DNA of 64,000 nt from Spongiivirga sp046524175 (GCF_046524175.1 NZ_JBEFZF010000002.1:310001-374000); one strand, 5' to 3'; shown: positions 43,562-53,099, counted from the stretch's first letter. Notes: generated by a model not told the origin, from the sequence alone. Numbers and translations are program-made.

Positions 43562-45067
43562 ATGAAAACGACCAGAAGAAAATTCGTAAAAAATGTAGCT
43601 GGTGCTGCCGCAGCTGTTGGGGCTTTGGGCCTGGTGAATTGTGCCAATGAAGGTGAAAAAAATGAGAATGAAGTTGCAGCTACCATGCCCGTACAACCTA
43701 AGGGCCCTGCTAAAGAAAAGTATGATGTTGTAGTTGTTGGTGCTGGTCTATCAGGGCTTCAAGCGGCGATCATGTTAGAAGAAGCCGGTTATGATGTACT
43801 AGTTCTAGAAGGTAGAAAACGCCTTGGAGGTCGAGTTTATACCTTGGAGAATATTCCCGGAAAGCCAGAAGCAGCGGGCGAATGGATAGGGGCTAATTAC
43901 GCACGCATGATCAGCATGGTGGATAAAATGGGATTAAAATTGTTCTCGCCGGAGCAGAATAATGAAAACCGTCCATGGATGTATCATATAAATGGTGAAT
44001 TCATCAATAGAGAAGATTGGGAATCACATCCTATGAATCCTCAAAAGGGAGAATTTAGACATTTGCTGCCAAGTCAATTTCTTTCTCGAATTTCTAATCA
44101 TGAAAATCCGCTAAAAGACCAACCTCTTGATGCTTGGCTTCGACCTGAGTTGCAAAAATATGATATCCCACATGACGAATATCTAAGATCAAAAGGATTG
44201 GATGAAGAAACCATTCGTCTAATGAATGTGACTATACATTCCGGTGGAATGCATCGAACTTCAGCATTAAATGAATTACGACGCTATCATGTGAACGAAT
44301 TTAATAGCAAAATGTCATTTTCTGATGGTAAAAGCTATAAAATGATTGAAGGAGGTAATTCACAACTACCAACGAGAATGGCGGAGAGCTTAAGCAATGA
44401 AGTCCTATTAAATAAAACCGTAGTAGCTTTTCGTGAAAAGAATAATGTGACAGAAATAAGCTGTGCTGATGGGACTGCTTATAATGCGGATCATGTTATA
44501 TGTAGCATTCCTATTTCTGTTTTGAAAGATGTAGTTTTTGAGCCTATAATTAAAGGTGTTGCTGCTGAGGCCATAGAACAGATAGGTTATGGACTATCTA
44601 TTCAAGCACATTTTCAAGTAATGGAACCATTTTGGGAAAAGGATGGATTGGCACCAAACATGTGGTCAGATGGTGAATTGGAACGCGTAGCGGTGCGAAC
44701 AAAAAGATCTTTTGATCAGCCGGAAGCGCTAGTGGTATTTATAAATGGACCGGAGTCGCTTAAATTCAGACTAATGACAGATGAGCAGGTATTTGCTTAT
44801 TGCCAAATGAAGCTCGCGGAATTGCGACCATCAACCAAAGGGCTTTTAAAACCACTTTTAATTCAGTCTTGTGAGCGTGATATTCACGGAGCAGGTGATT
44901 GGGTATACTGGCAGCCCGGACAGGTAACTAAGTTTGGCAATCATATGAGACCCCGTCATGGAAATATTCATTTCTGCGGAGAACATACAGCGATAATGGA
45001 GCGTGGTATGGAAGGTGCATTTGAGTCTGGCGAACGCGCGGCATTAGAGATCATCTTAGAATCATAA
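43562..45067 (+). CDS. Exported flavin-containing amine oxidase family protein, Tat lipoprotein (paralogue)
   Basis: 501 residues. Twin-arginine signal MKTTRRKFVKNVAGAAAAVGALGLVNC with Cys27 as the lipid site. The FAD fold is DVVVVGAGLSGLQAAIMLEEAGYDVLVLEGRKRLGGRVYT, the interior has VICSIPISVLKDVVF, and the end NIHFCGEHTAIMERGMEGAFESGERAAL. It resembles the enzyme at 18604-19953 in signal type and layout. Its genes are flanked by a SUMF1-domain and a CpcT/CpeT-like gene, with a cytochrome c gene next, which suggests a periplasmic oxidation module. Confidence 0.92.
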   Translation: MKTTRRKFVKNVAGAAAAVGALGLVNCANEGEKNENEVAATMPVQPKGPAKEKYDVVVVGAGLSGLQAAIMLEEAGYDVLVLEGRKRLGGRVYTLENIPGKPEAAGEWIGANYARMISMVDKMGLKLFSPEQNNENRPWMYHINGEFINREDWESHPMNPQKGEFRHLLPSQFLSRISNHENPLKDQPLDAWLRPELQKYDIPHDEYLRSKGLDEETIRLMNVTIHSGGMHRTSALNELRRYHVNEFNSKMSFSDGKSYKMIEGGNSQLPTRMAESLSNEVLLNKTVVAFREKNNVTEISCADGTAYNADHVICSIPISVLKDVVFEPIIKGVAAEAIEQIGYGLSIQAHFQVMEPFWEKDGLAPNMWSDGELERVAVRTKRSFDQPEALVVFINGPESLKFRLMTDEQVFAYCQMKLAELRPSTKGLLKPLLIQSCERDIHGAGDWVYWQPGQVTKFGNHMRPRHGNIHFCGEHTAIMERGMEGAFESGERAALEIILES

Positions 45068-45084
45068 ATTAATTGAATAAAGAA

Positions 45085-46077
45085 ATGAAATTAAAACTAA
45101 GTGCTATAGTCTATACAATATTTTGCTTCCTTTTATTGATAGGAATTCAGAATGTTAAGGCACAAAACGACCCTAACACTAGAGATTTACTCATTTTGGC
45201 AAAATGGTTTGAAGGTGAATTTGATAATGATTCGCAACTTTGGTATGAAGGTAGACGAAGTGTTAAAGATAAACATGATCGGATGCACACAATTCATGCA
45301 AAGATTGACTCTTCAGCAATAGGAGATCACGTATTTTATGTTGAGGAATACATTGACGACGATCCCAAAAATATTTCGCGCCAACGAATAGTTTCTTTTA
45401 CAAGTTTGGCACCTGACGAAGGCATTGAGATGGCCATATATTTTCTAAAAGATGCAAAGAAGTATGTTGGTGCTTATACAAACACCAGTGTTTTCAAAGA
45501 TTTTACAAAAGATGATCTGTTTGGACTTGATGGCTGCAACGTAATTTTTCAGCGGGATGGAGAGCAATATAAGGGGAGTATGAAAGAAAAAGCATGTCAA
45601 TTTGGAGAAGGAAAGTTAAAACGATATTCTGTTCATGATATGGTAATATCAAAAGATCAATACTGGAGGGTGGATCGTTCTTTCTTAGTTAAAGATGACT
45701 CTTTTTATAAAGGTCACCCAAATGAAATACCTCATAAAATGAGACGGGCAGAAACATACAATTGTGATGTAAGTTTTTATGTTAATTCTTATGTCGAGCC
45801 TCATCCAGACGATGTGAAGTATAAAGGCTTAAAAATTCACAATCAAGGTGGAATGGCTTGGGTTGTTTATCCAAAGAACAATAAGAAATACGGTTTTCAA
45901 CTGCGTGAAAAAGAGTATCCATTTTATGGCAGTGGGTCAGATTTTTTTATGATGCGTTTTATAGAAGAAGGTAAAAAAAGATCTAATATACTGGTAACGG
46001 CAGAGCCAGGAACCTCGAAACTATCATTTAATAATGGTTGGGCTTCGTGCTTCTGTCAAAAGATTGAAAAACAATGA
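45085..46077 (+). CDS. CpcT/CpeT-like protein, exported, long form
   Basis: 330 residues from the ATG at 45085 (MKLKLSAIVYTIFCFLLLIGIQNVKAQ signal), preferred to a TTG at 45073. The CpcT/CpeT part is RDLLILAKWFEGEFDNDSQLWYEGRR, MHTIHAKI, FYVEEYIDDDPKNISRQRIVSF, and the cysteine pair in GLDGCNVIFQRDG and MKEKACQFG. A C-terminal extension (about 205-330) ends in ASCFCQKIEK. It resembles the long form at 35035-36039. It shares a 4-base ATGA overlap with the cytochrome c gene, so translation is coupled. Confidence 0.78.
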   Translation: MKLKLSAIVYTIFCFLLLIGIQNVKAQNDPNTRDLLILAKWFEGEFDNDSQLWYEGRRSVKDKHDRMHTIHAKIDSSAIGDHVFYVEEYIDDDPKNISRQRIVSFTSLAPDEGIEMAIYFLKDAKKYVGAYTNTSVFKDFTKDDLFGLDGCNVIFQRDGEQYKGSMKEKACQFGEGKLKRYSVHDMVISKDQYWRVDRSFLVKDDSFYKGHPNEIPHKMRRAETYNCDVSFYVNSYVEPHPDDVKYKGLKIHNQGGMAWVVYPKNNKKYGFQLREKEYPFYGSGSDFFMMRFIEEGKKRSNILVTAEPGTSKLSFNNGWASCFCQKIEKQ

Positions 46078-46529
46078 AAAATAAGAATCTTAATAAAGCA
46101 TTAATAGCCTTTGGGACTATATCGATAATTACATTTTCTTGTGCTAAAAAAGAAGAAAAGAAAGAGCAAATAAGCTTACAGCCTAAAAAAGAGGTTGTGC
46201 AAGAAAATACAACTCGTAAAAAAATGACCGAAGGTGAGAAAGCCTTTTTATTATGTGCCGCATGCCATAATTTAGATAAGGGAAGTGGGCATAAAACCGG
46301 GCCTAACTTACATGGTGTCTTCGGAAGAAAAGCTGGAACTGCAGAAGGATTTTCATATTCTCAGGCCGTTAAAAATTCCGGAATTGTTTGGAGCGAAGAA
46401 ACCATTCGTAATTGGTTAGAAAAACCAACAGATTATATTCCTGGAACCACAATGGCGTTCATCGGGCTAAAAAATAAAAAGCGACAAGATATTCTTATCG
46501 CCTATATTAAAGAACAAACCAGTAAGTAA
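46074..46529 (+). CDS. Class I cytochrome c, lipoprotein
   Basis: 151 residues. Signal with lipobox IITFSC (Cys23), a charged linker (about 24-52), then one haem domain with CAACH (61-65) and the axial Met127 in PGTTMAFIG. The TGPNLHGVFGRKAGTAEGFSYS core is like mitochondrial or c2-type cytochromes. It can carry single electrons, for instance from the exported amine-oxidase-type flavoenzymes to a terminal oxidase. Start overlaps the upstream CpcT-like stop by 4 bases. Confidence 0.93.
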   Translation: MKNKNLNKALIAFGTISIITFSCAKKEEKKEQISLQPKKEVVQENTTRKKMTEGEKAFLLCAACHNLDKGSGHKTGPNLHGVFGRKAGTAEGFSYSQAVKNSGIVWSEETIRNWLEKPTDYIPGTTMAFIGLKNKKRQDILIAYIKEQTSK

Positions 46530-46552
46530 AGCAACAGCTAACTAAGCAAATA

Positions 46553-47554
46553 ATGCAAAAAACAACATTAAACATTCCCACTGGTATTGGCAAAGAAGCT
46601 TTAACAAGTTATATTCATACAGCAACTTTGTGTACGGTTGATCTTGAAGGGTATAAGCACTTTTATGGTGAAGTAATGAAAATGAGTTTTGACAAAGTCG
46701 AGCTCTCATCAGAAGAAAAAAATAAGCAAAAAGATTTTTGGAACATTCCTAATGATATTGATTATGATATGTATCATTGTTACCGACCAACCGTTCCAAG
46801 CTTAATTCAGCTTAGAATACTCCATCTAAAAACACCAACGCCACATATTCACAAGAGCTATAGCTCATACGAGTTGGGCTCATTTTCTCTTGGGTTCCCA
46901 ACTTCAGATGCGAAAGGTATGGATAAGCGAATGCAAGAATATGATGTGAAGGCCATGGCGCCTATGCAATTAGGTGATATCGTTCGAGCTAACGGTGATA
47001 CTGGTCAATATTTAGAAACTATTTACCAAGGGCCTGATTATTTACATTGTGTGGGGATTGAACGTGTAAACTACCCGCAATTAGCACCTTGCGACCCTGC
47101 CGATGGTTTTGGAGGCCCGGGTTATTCCGCTTTTGTAGCTAAAGATTCTGATGCTGAGGTTGCCTTTTACACAAATGTATTAGAACATTATATTTTGTTT
47201 GATTCCGTTTGGGAGGCTGCAGAAGACGGCGCATTGGGTGTTAACACCGGTACGCCATTTCGTTTTTGTGGCATTTATGCGCCCGAAGCACAGCAAAACC
47301 ATTATTTATTGCTCGACTTTAAAGACGGTAATATGGTCGATACCGGAGTACAGAGTTGTATTCCAAATCAAGGCTTGGGAATGTACAGTTTCCATTCTAG
47401 CAATATCGAAAAGGTAATGAGCAACGCAAAGGACAATGGAATTAAAGTCTTGTCTGAAATTCAAGAGGTGACAGACTATATTTTAGGTGATGGTAGAGCC
47501 TGTTTATTAGAAACCCCTAATGGATTTTATGTTGAAATTTTTCAAGCAAACTAA
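46553..47554 (+). CDS. Two-domain VOC superfamily protein
   Basis: 333 residues. Domain 1 (about 20-160) begins YIHTATLCTVDLEGYKHFYGEVMKMSFD; domain 2 (about 180-330) contains GPGYSAFVAKDSDAEVAFYTNVLEHYILFDSVWEAA and ends RACLLETPNGFYVEIFQAN, with the terminal Glu that is a usual metal ligand. No signal peptide. Likely a metal-dependent dioxygenase, isomerase or binding protein. Its stop overlaps the start of the next gene by one base. Confidence 0.82.
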   Translation: MQKTTLNIPTGIGKEALTSYIHTATLCTVDLEGYKHFYGEVMKMSFDKVELSSEEKNKQKDFWNIPNDIDYDMYHCYRPTVPSLIQLRILHLKTPTPHIHKSYSSYELGSFSLGFPTSDAKGMDKRMQEYDVKAMAPMQLGDIVRANGDTGQYLETIYQGPDYLHCVGIERVNYPQLAPCDPADGFGGPGYSAFVAKDSDAEVAFYTNVLEHYILFDSVWEAAEDGALGVNTGTPFRFCGIYAPEAQQNHYLLLDFKDGNMVDTGVQSCIPNQGLGMYSFHSSNIEKVMSNAKDNGIKVLSEIQEVTDYILGDGRACLLETPNGFYVEIFQAN

Positions 47555-48117
47555 TGGATAAAGTACTAGAACGATTTTGCGAAATACTTTGTGGCACACT
47601 AGATAATATTGCACAAGTTGAAGCGGAAAAAAAGGCAGGAAAACAAGTGCACCCATATGCGAAGCATGTAACAGCTATTTTTAGCCATCGTGTGCTGAAT
47701 AGGCCTGAGGATCATGAAGGAATTTATGTATTAGAAGAGAGTTACTATACCTATCCAGGTAAGGAAATGGATATAAAACCGCTTCTTTTCTATTTGCGAT
47801 CAGACGGAAAAAGCAAGGTTTTTTTACAGTCTGTTCAAATCCCTGAAAAATGGAATCCGGCTGATGCAACGAACGCTAATGAAGACTTTATTCTTGACTA
47901 TAGTGAGTTGTCAATTAGGCCATTTGGTATAGCAGAGTATACGTTGATGGAAACAGATCAATTTACAACCAATCATATCGGAATTGTTGGTCCCGGAATG
48001 ACATTTCAATTAACAGAAACCTTGTCCGATGGACATTTGTCGGTTATGGAGATTGTACGAAAAGACGGGGTGAACTTAACGCCCTATGATACGCCTATCG
48101 ACTATATTAAAGTGTAA
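47554..48117 (+). CDS. CpcT/CpeT-like protein, cytoplasmic
   Basis: 187 residues and the only CpcT/CpeT-like member here without any signal peptide. Pattern: LERFCEILCGTLDNIAQVEAEKKAGKQVHPYAKHVTAIFSHRV, then EGIYVLEESYYTYPGKEMDIKPLLFYLRSDG and GMTFQLTETLSDGHLSVME. Length matches cyanobacterial CpeT (about 190-200). It is translationally coupled to the VOC gene before it, which suggests the VOC protein and the CpcT-like protein act on the same cytoplasmic ligand. The paired cysteines of the exported members are missing. Confidence 0.75.
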   Translation: MDKVLERFCEILCGTLDNIAQVEAEKKAGKQVHPYAKHVTAIFSHRVLNRPEDHEGIYVLEESYYTYPGKEMDIKPLLFYLRSDGKSKVFLQSVQIPEKWNPADATNANEDFILDYSELSIRPFGIAEYTLMETDQFTTNHIGIVGPGMTFQLTETLSDGHLSVMEIVRKDGVNLTPYDTPIDYIKV

Positions 48118-48141
48118 ACTAATCACATAAATCAAAGAATT

Positions 48142-49389
48142 TTGATAACAGACCAGAATAACAGCAGCTCATTTATTAAGCTTTTCGGAATTGCCATCTT
48201 AGGATTTTTTCTTCTAATGGTTACAAACGGAATGACCTTTTCAGGAATAACCATTTTTGATGAAGCCTTAATTAAAGAGTTTGGTTGGACGAAGTCTGAG
48301 TTAAAATTTAGAGACTTGGTCAATTTGGTTGCGGCTTCATTTATTATGCCATTTGTGGGTGCCATAATTGACCGATATGGTGTCAAAAAGATGATGGTTA
48401 CGGGATTGGTATTAATTGCGGGACTGTATTATCTCTACTCATTAATACAGACAACATTTCACATGTATGCCATTCATTTTGCTTTTGCCTTTGCTGTCTC
48501 AGGAGCAGGTACCTTAGCAACCATTATCATGGTATCGCAGCGGGTAACTAAGAACCGAGGCACGGCAATTGGTATTGCGTTGGCAGGTACTTCTGCGGGT
48601 GGAATTGTAATACCTCAAATTGGTAAGCCTTTACTAGAATCTCTTGGTTGGCGTGCCGCATTTCAATGGGAAGCTATTATACCTGTATTTGTTTTGGTGC
48701 TTATAGTGGCTTTTATTAGACCAATTAAATATAAAAAGGCTGCTGCTGATTCTACTAAGGATGCCAAAACCGATGATGAAACAGGCTTGGTTGAACTAAA
48801 GTTTAAAGAGGCCATTAAAACTCCGGTTTTTTGGGCTATTTGTTTTGCTGGTATTTTCTGTTTCTATAGTATCATGGGGATCATTAGTAACCTCTTTCTT
48901 TACCTGCGTGAGCTTAACTTTTCTGTTGGAGGTGCCGCAAATGCATTTAGCATTTTCTTTGCCATTATTCTTGCTGCTAAACTTACTTCAGGCGTAGTGA
49001 CCGACTTTATTAATGAGCATAAACTATTTAAAATTCAAGTGGCCCTAATGGCATTAGGCACTGTAGGTATTGCAATGAATACCGAAAATTTGGTTTGGCC
49101 CTCGTTAATTGCCGTGGGTATTGGATGGGGAGGATTGTATACCCTACTTAACTATATTATTATAACCACTTTTGGGGTAAAATCAGCAGGAAAGATTGGA
49201 GGGATCATTTCTGTTTTTGAGGGAATAGGGTCAGGTGTAGGTGCTTGGTTAACAGGTGTAATTTCGGATAAAACAGGCTCGTATAGTGCTAGTTTTTGGT
49301 TGGTAGTGGTACTGCTGTGTATTGCATTAATCATTTCTTTTTTCATTAAACCCATTGTAAGCGAAAAGGTGGAAGTGGCTAATAGCTAA
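48142..49389 (+). CDS. MFS transporter, monocarboxylate/OxlT-like
   Basis: 415 residues with a TTG start (ITDQNNSSSFIKLFGIAILGFFLLMVTNGMTFSGITIFDEALIKEFGW); no ATG alternative fits the first helix. About 12 helices, GAIIDRYGVKKM in the 2-3 loop and VTKNRGTAIGIALAGTSAGGIVIPQIG in the helix 4-5 region. It resembles the carrier at 22102-23379. Probably carries an organic anion made or used by the pathway. Confidence 0.88.
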   Translation: MITDQNNSSSFIKLFGIAILGFFLLMVTNGMTFSGITIFDEALIKEFGWTKSELKFRDLVNLVAASFIMPFVGAIIDRYGVKKMMVTGLVLIAGLYYLYSLIQTTFHMYAIHFAFAFAVSGAGTLATIIMVSQRVTKNRGTAIGIALAGTSAGGIVIPQIGKPLLESLGWRAAFQWEAIIPVFVLVLIVAFIRPIKYKKAAADSTKDAKTDDETGLVELKFKEAIKTPVFWAICFAGIFCFYSIMGIISNLFLYLRELNFSVGGAANAFSIFFAIILAAKLTSGVVTDFINEHKLFKIQVALMALGTVGIAMNTENLVWPSLIAVGIGWGGLYTLLNYIIITTFGVKSAGKIGGIISVFEGIGSGVGAWLTGVISDKTGSYSASFWLVVVLLCIALIISFFIKPIVSEKVEVANS

Positions 49390-49400
49390 ACAGATAAATA

Positions 49401-50084
49401 ATGAAGTATGCTACTTTTATAAAACTGCTGTTGTGTCTTTTTCTAATTCAATGTTCATCTGACAACAGAAAAAAGCGTCAAAAGCTTTCTTGGGAATCTT
49501 TTCTGGAATCGTGGGAGGGAACATATGACAATAGTTCGCAAATAGAAGAGCAACTTAATGCGAAAGTTGACTCAACTGATATAAACAAACATTTGTCACT
49601 TCGTATTAAGAGCTTAGCACTTCCTTCTTTCGGCAATAACGTTTTTTATGCTGAGTGGTTTGAGCATGAAAATCCTGAGCAGGTAACGCGACAACGAATT
49701 TATGCTTTCGAAAACCGAGACACCACTTTTGTTTTGAAATTGTTTGCATTCCCAAGAGATTCTGCTTTTGTCAGAAGAACGCAGGGGGCCTATGAAACTC
49801 CTTCAAAATTGGATGGAGTTACTCCTAAAGATGTTGTTCCGCTTCCTGGTTGTGACGTTTACTTCAAATGGGATAAAAATGAATATACAGGTGCTATGAA
49901 AAAGGAGGCATGTTCCTTTAATGCACCTGATAGTGGCATACCAATTTATTCATGGTCACAAATGAAATTTAATGATACCTCATTTGCGTACCTTGATGGA
50001 TGGTTTAATACCGACGGAAGTGTGTATTATGAAATTTCTAAAAGCTGGTATGTTTTTGAAAAGGAAAGTAGTAAAATCGATTGA
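49401..50084 (+). CDS. CpcT/CpeT-like lipoprotein
   Basis: 227 residues with lipoprotein signal MKYATFIKLLLCLFLIQC (Cys18). Pattern: SFLESWEGTYDNSSQIEEQLNA, KHLSLRIKSLALPSFGNNVFYAEWFEHENPEQVTRQRIYAFEN, and the cysteines in PLPGCDVYFKWDKNEYTG and KKEACSF. It lies 11 bases after the MFS gene and ends the plus operon that began with the peroxiredoxin gene. Together with the exported member at 24652 it is the closest to standard CpcT/CpeT. Confidence 0.82.
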   Translation: MKYATFIKLLLCLFLIQCSSDNRKKRQKLSWESFLESWEGTYDNSSQIEEQLNAKVDSTDINKHLSLRIKSLALPSFGNNVFYAEWFEHENPEQVTRQRIYAFENRDTTFVLKLFAFPRDSAFVRRTQGAYETPSKLDGVTPKDVVPLPGCDVYFKWDKNEYTGAMKKEACSFNAPDSGIPIYSWSQMKFNDTSFAYLDGWFNTDGSVYYEISKSWYVFEKESSKID

Positions 50085-50110
50085 AAATTCTGGGATAATT
50101 AGTCGCCCAA

Positions 50111-51139
50111 CTAAGAATCAAGTTTTACCATTCGAGTGCCGCCGTTGGTGCCTTTATATAAACTAATTAGTGCATTTGGCATTTCTTCTATCCCTACGGC
50201 TATATCTTCCAGCGGATTGATCTTACCTTCCCTGATCCATTGTGCTAGTTGATTCTCATATTCGGAATGCCTCCCTTGATAATCATAGATAAAAAACCCT
50301 TCCATTTTGGCATCTTTTAATCCTATTCGATACAAATTTCGAGGCCTGTGATATTGTTCAGGTGGAATTAGATATTCGGATATCCTTCCGCAAATGGCGA
50401 TCCGTGCCCTTCGGTTAATTCTAGCTAATACCTCATCTAATAATTCGCCACCGACATTGTCGAAAAATACATCAATCCCATCTGGGAAATATTGATCGAG
50501 TTTTTCGTAAAGTCCTTCTTCTTTATAATCAATGGCACCATCATAACCGAGCCGTTCTTTCAATAAATGGCATTTTTGTTTACCACCTGCAATGCCAATG
50601 ACCTTTTTACAGCCGAGTGCTTTCGCCACAAATCCAGCCATACTACCAACACTTCCGGCGGCACCTGAAACCAATACCTGATCCCCTTTTTTAACATGAC
50701 AAATGTCTCGCATTCCCAATAACGATGTAAATCCGTTCATACTTAAGGCTCCGCAACCATATGATAGACTTAAATCGGTATTATTCATTTTATAAGTCAT
50801 ATAATAGGGGTCATCTTCTATTACCGCATATTCTCGCCAACGCAATTTAGTTTGAATGATATCACCTTCCTTGAATTTTCCACACTTACTTTTAACAACC
50901 CGGGCTACACCACGGCCATGCATAACATCACCATTGTTCATAGGTCTTTCAAATTCTGTTTCGTTGGTCATATAACGAAGCATTACCGGTGCAACACCAA
51001 GATACAGGGTTTTAACCAAGACTTGTCCTTCTTCTATTTCAGGAATGGAGGTTTCTTCAAGTCTAAAATCAGTTGGTTTGACCAATCCAATAGGCCTCTT
51101 TGCCATAACCCACTGTTTCATTTTAATTGGGGTTTCCAT
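50111..51139 (-). CDS. NADP-dependent MDR oxidoreductase (alkenal/enone reductase type)
   Basis: 342 residues, a paralogue of the enzyme at 37922. WVMAKRPIGLVKPTDFRLEETSI, VAPVMLRYM, MHGRGVARVVKSKCGKFKEGDII, MNGFTSLLGMRDICHVKKGDQVLVSGAAGSVGSMAGFVAKALG and FDNVGGELLDEVLARI. It should reduce an enone-type double bond with NADPH. It converges with the CpcT-like lipoprotein gene and is the last gene of the minus operon 50111-54248. Two paralogues in one cluster suggest two double bonds or two ring types are reduced. Confidence 0.9.
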   Translation of the reverse strand: METPIKMKQWVMAKRPIGLVKPTDFRLEETSIPEIEEGQVLVKTLYLGVAPVMLRYMTNETEFERPMNNGDVMHGRGVARVVKSKCGKFKEGDIIQTKLRWREYAVIEDDPYYMTYKMNNTDLSLSYGCGALSMNGFTSLLGMRDICHVKKGDQVLVSGAAGSVGSMAGFVAKALGCKKVIGIAGGKQKCHLLKERLGYDGAIDYKEEGLYEKLDQYFPDGIDVFFDNVGGELLDEVLARINRRARIAICGRISEYLIPPEQYHRPRNLYRIGLKDAKMEGFFIYDYQGRHSEYENQLAQWIREGKINPLEDIAVGIEEMPNALISLYKGTNGGTRMVKLDS

Positions 51140-51144
51140 CAGGC

Positions 51145-51750
51145 TTATAGGTCATCTAGTAATTGGTTAAACTCCACAAGAAATCCGTCCGGATCATAAA
51201 AAATAGCAACCATTACCCGTGTCTTAGATTTGCCGTCATAGGATGGATATTCGGTTAATGTTGGTTCTTTAATGACATCAATACCCTTTAGGTTTTTAAT
51301 TTTTTCGAATTGCGCTTTTTGGTTATTAGAATTAAAAAGGAGCACCACATTTTGCTCAGTAAATCCCTCTTTTCTGATAGGTTTAGTGGTTTTATTTGAA
51401 TTCCCATAGTCATATTCCATTAAACCTAATACACCATAAAAATTATGAATGGCTTTCAGGAAAACTAAACGTACTATTTGATCGCGATCTTCTTTAGGGT
51501 GAGGTCTCGTTAAATTAGTGTCATAAATAACTTCCATGCCCATAATGTCTCGATAAAGCGCTAGTGATTTTTCAATATCTCTCACAATTAGGGTGGTTCG
51601 TCTAAATGCCAGAGGCATTTTTGAGGGTTGCGTGCTGTTTTTTTCAATAATTGGAGTTTTGGAACTCGCCCTTTCCACGCCCTTTTCATCAGATTGTCCT
51701 CGAGCAACTAATGAGACCAAGATGAATGTTATAACAAGAATACTTTTCAT
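51145..51750 (-). CDS. Exported VOC superfamily protein
   Basis: 201 residues from the ATG at 51750 (MKSILVITFILVSLVARGQ signal). A longer frame from 51849 overlaps the sulfurtransferase stop and has a non-signal N-terminus, so it is rejected. VOC half-domains: FRRTTLIVRDIEKSLALYRDIMGMEVIYDT and, at the end, TRVMVAIFYDPDGFLVEFNQLL. It is one of two exported VOC proteins in the cluster; most VOC enzymes are cytoplasmic. Periplasmic modification of the substrate is possible. Confidence 0.78.
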   Translation of the reverse strand: MKSILVITFILVSLVARGQSDEKGVERASSKTPIIEKNSTQPSKMPLAFRRTTLIVRDIEKSLALYRDIMGMEVIYDTNLTRPHPKEDRDQIVRLVFLKAIHNFYGVLGLMEYDYGNSNKTTKPIRKEGFTEQNVVLLFNSNNQKAQFEKIKNLKGIDVIKEPTLTEYPSYDGKSKTRVMVAIFYDPDGFLVEFNQLLDDL

Positions 51751-51760
51751 AAATAGAGGT

Positions 51761-52603
51761 TTAAGAAAGATTAGTCCCAATTGGTTTATTATTTCGTGAC
51801 CACTCACTCCATGACCCCACATATAATTTGGGCAATGGCATTTTAGCATGAGCCATCGCCAGAATGGTATGGCACGCAGTCACCCCAGAACCGCAATGCA
51901 CGATCACATTATCCATCGGGCGATTACCAACTAAAGTCTTATATTTTTCTTCTAATTTCGATGAAGATAAAAAGAGTCCATTCTCATCTAGGTTGGTCGC
52001 AAAAGGAACGTTAATCGAGCCGGGAATATGGCCTGCTATGAGATCAATCGGTTCGACTTTACCGTCGTGTCTGTCTTTGGCCCTTGCGTCGATAACCAAG
52101 TAATTTTCTTTATCAGCAACTTGTGTTACATCACTCATGGAAGCTTGAGGTAGTTCCCATTTTTTGGATGGAAAAGGGGTTGTTTTTGGTAATTTTTCTT
52201 CGCCTGATGACATCGGGAAATCTACTTTCTCAGCTTCTGCAAGCCCGCCATTTAATACCTGAACTTTTTCATGACCCAATGAACGAAGCATCCACCAAAA
52301 TCGAGATGCAGCATTGGCACCGTTTTTATCGTCATAAACAACTATATGATGATCATTAGAAATACCCAAATTAGAAAGCGTATCCACAAAATGAGAAACA
52401 GTTGGTAAAGGATGCCGCCCACCATTGGCTGGGTTTTCTTTAATATCAGAAAGTTGATTGTCTAGATCGACATGAACAGCTCCTTTTAAATGTTTTTTGA
52501 GATAAGCCGTTCTCCCAGCTTTTCCACTTCTAGCATCTACTAATAAAAGATCTTTATTACTGGTTAATGATTGAAGCTGGTCTGCATTAATTAGTGGTTT
52601 CAT
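51761..52603 (-). CDS. Sulfurtransferase (rhodanese / 3-mercaptopyruvate type)
   Basis: 280 residues with two rhodanese domains: an inactive first one (about 10-120, LLVDARSGKAGRTAYLKKHLKGAVHVDLD) and an active second with Cys237 in HCGSGVTACHT. The CGSGVTA loop is that of 3-mercaptopyruvate sulfurtransferase rather than thiosulfate rhodanese. It moves sulfur from mercaptopyruvate or similar to an acceptor. No signal peptide. Its place among VOC and nitrilase-like genes is unexplained; it may detoxify cyanide or repair thiols. Confidence 0.92.
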   Translation of the reverse strand: MKPLINADQLQSLTSNKDLLLVDARSGKAGRTAYLKKHLKGAVHVDLDNQLSDIKENPANGGRHPLPTVSHFVDTLSNLGISNDHHIVVYDDKNGANAASRFWWMLRSLGHEKVQVLNGGLAEAEKVDFPMSSGEEKLPKTTPFPSKKWELPQASMSDVTQVADKENYLVIDARAKDRHDGKVEPIDLIAGHIPGSINVPFATNLDENGLFLSSSKLEEKYKTLVGNRPMDNVIVHCGSGVTACHTILAMAHAKMPLPKLYVGSWSEWSRNNKPIGTNLS

Positions 52604-52642
52604 AATTTGAATTTGATTTAGCCAAACTTTGTGATTAGGTAT

Positions 52643-53080
52643 TTAGCTTTTCTCCATTAATTGGTATAGTACAATCAGATGTCCGTCAAAATCGACAAAA
52701 GCTTGTTCAATAAAAGTTGCATATTCATTCTCATCAGTCTTCACTTCTGTAGTTTTTAGACCAAGGGCTTCAATTTTTGAAATCACACCATTTAGGTCAT
52801 CCACTTTAATGACAGATGCAGACATATGAATTCCTTCCTGTTTAGGCAATGGCACTCCTTTTATTTCAGTAAGTGCGAAAGTACGTTCTTGTGTTGGGCT
52901 ATCTAATGTGGCGAAATTGATATCTGCCTCATTGGGGATGTTAAAAACAGGATAAGAAAAAGAATCTTTTTCAGAAGGTTGAATGTAATTTATGGTAAAT
53001 CCCAGGATATCTCTGTAGATAGTAAGTGAACGTTCTAAATCGGCCACGCAAAGTGTAATTCTTTTATATAATAATGACAT
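52643..53080 (-). CDS. VOC superfamily protein
   Basis: 145 residues, single VOC domain made of two halves: YKRITLCVADLERSLTIYRDILGFTINYIQ and the C-terminal YATFIEQAFVDFDGHLIVLYQLME. The usual C-terminal Glu metal ligand position reads YQ, so metal binding may be altered or absent. Cytoplasmic. 19 bases separate it from the nitrilase-like gene, same operon. Confidence 0.82.
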   Translation of the reverse strand: MSLLYKRITLCVADLERSLTIYRDILGFTINYIQPSEKDSFSYPVFNIPNEADINFATLDSPTQERTFALTEIKGVPLPKQEGIHMSASVIKVDDLNGVISKIEALGLKTTEVKTDENEYATFIEQAFVDFDGHLIVLYQLMEKS

Positions 53081-53099
53081 ATCTTTTTATTTTATGGTT

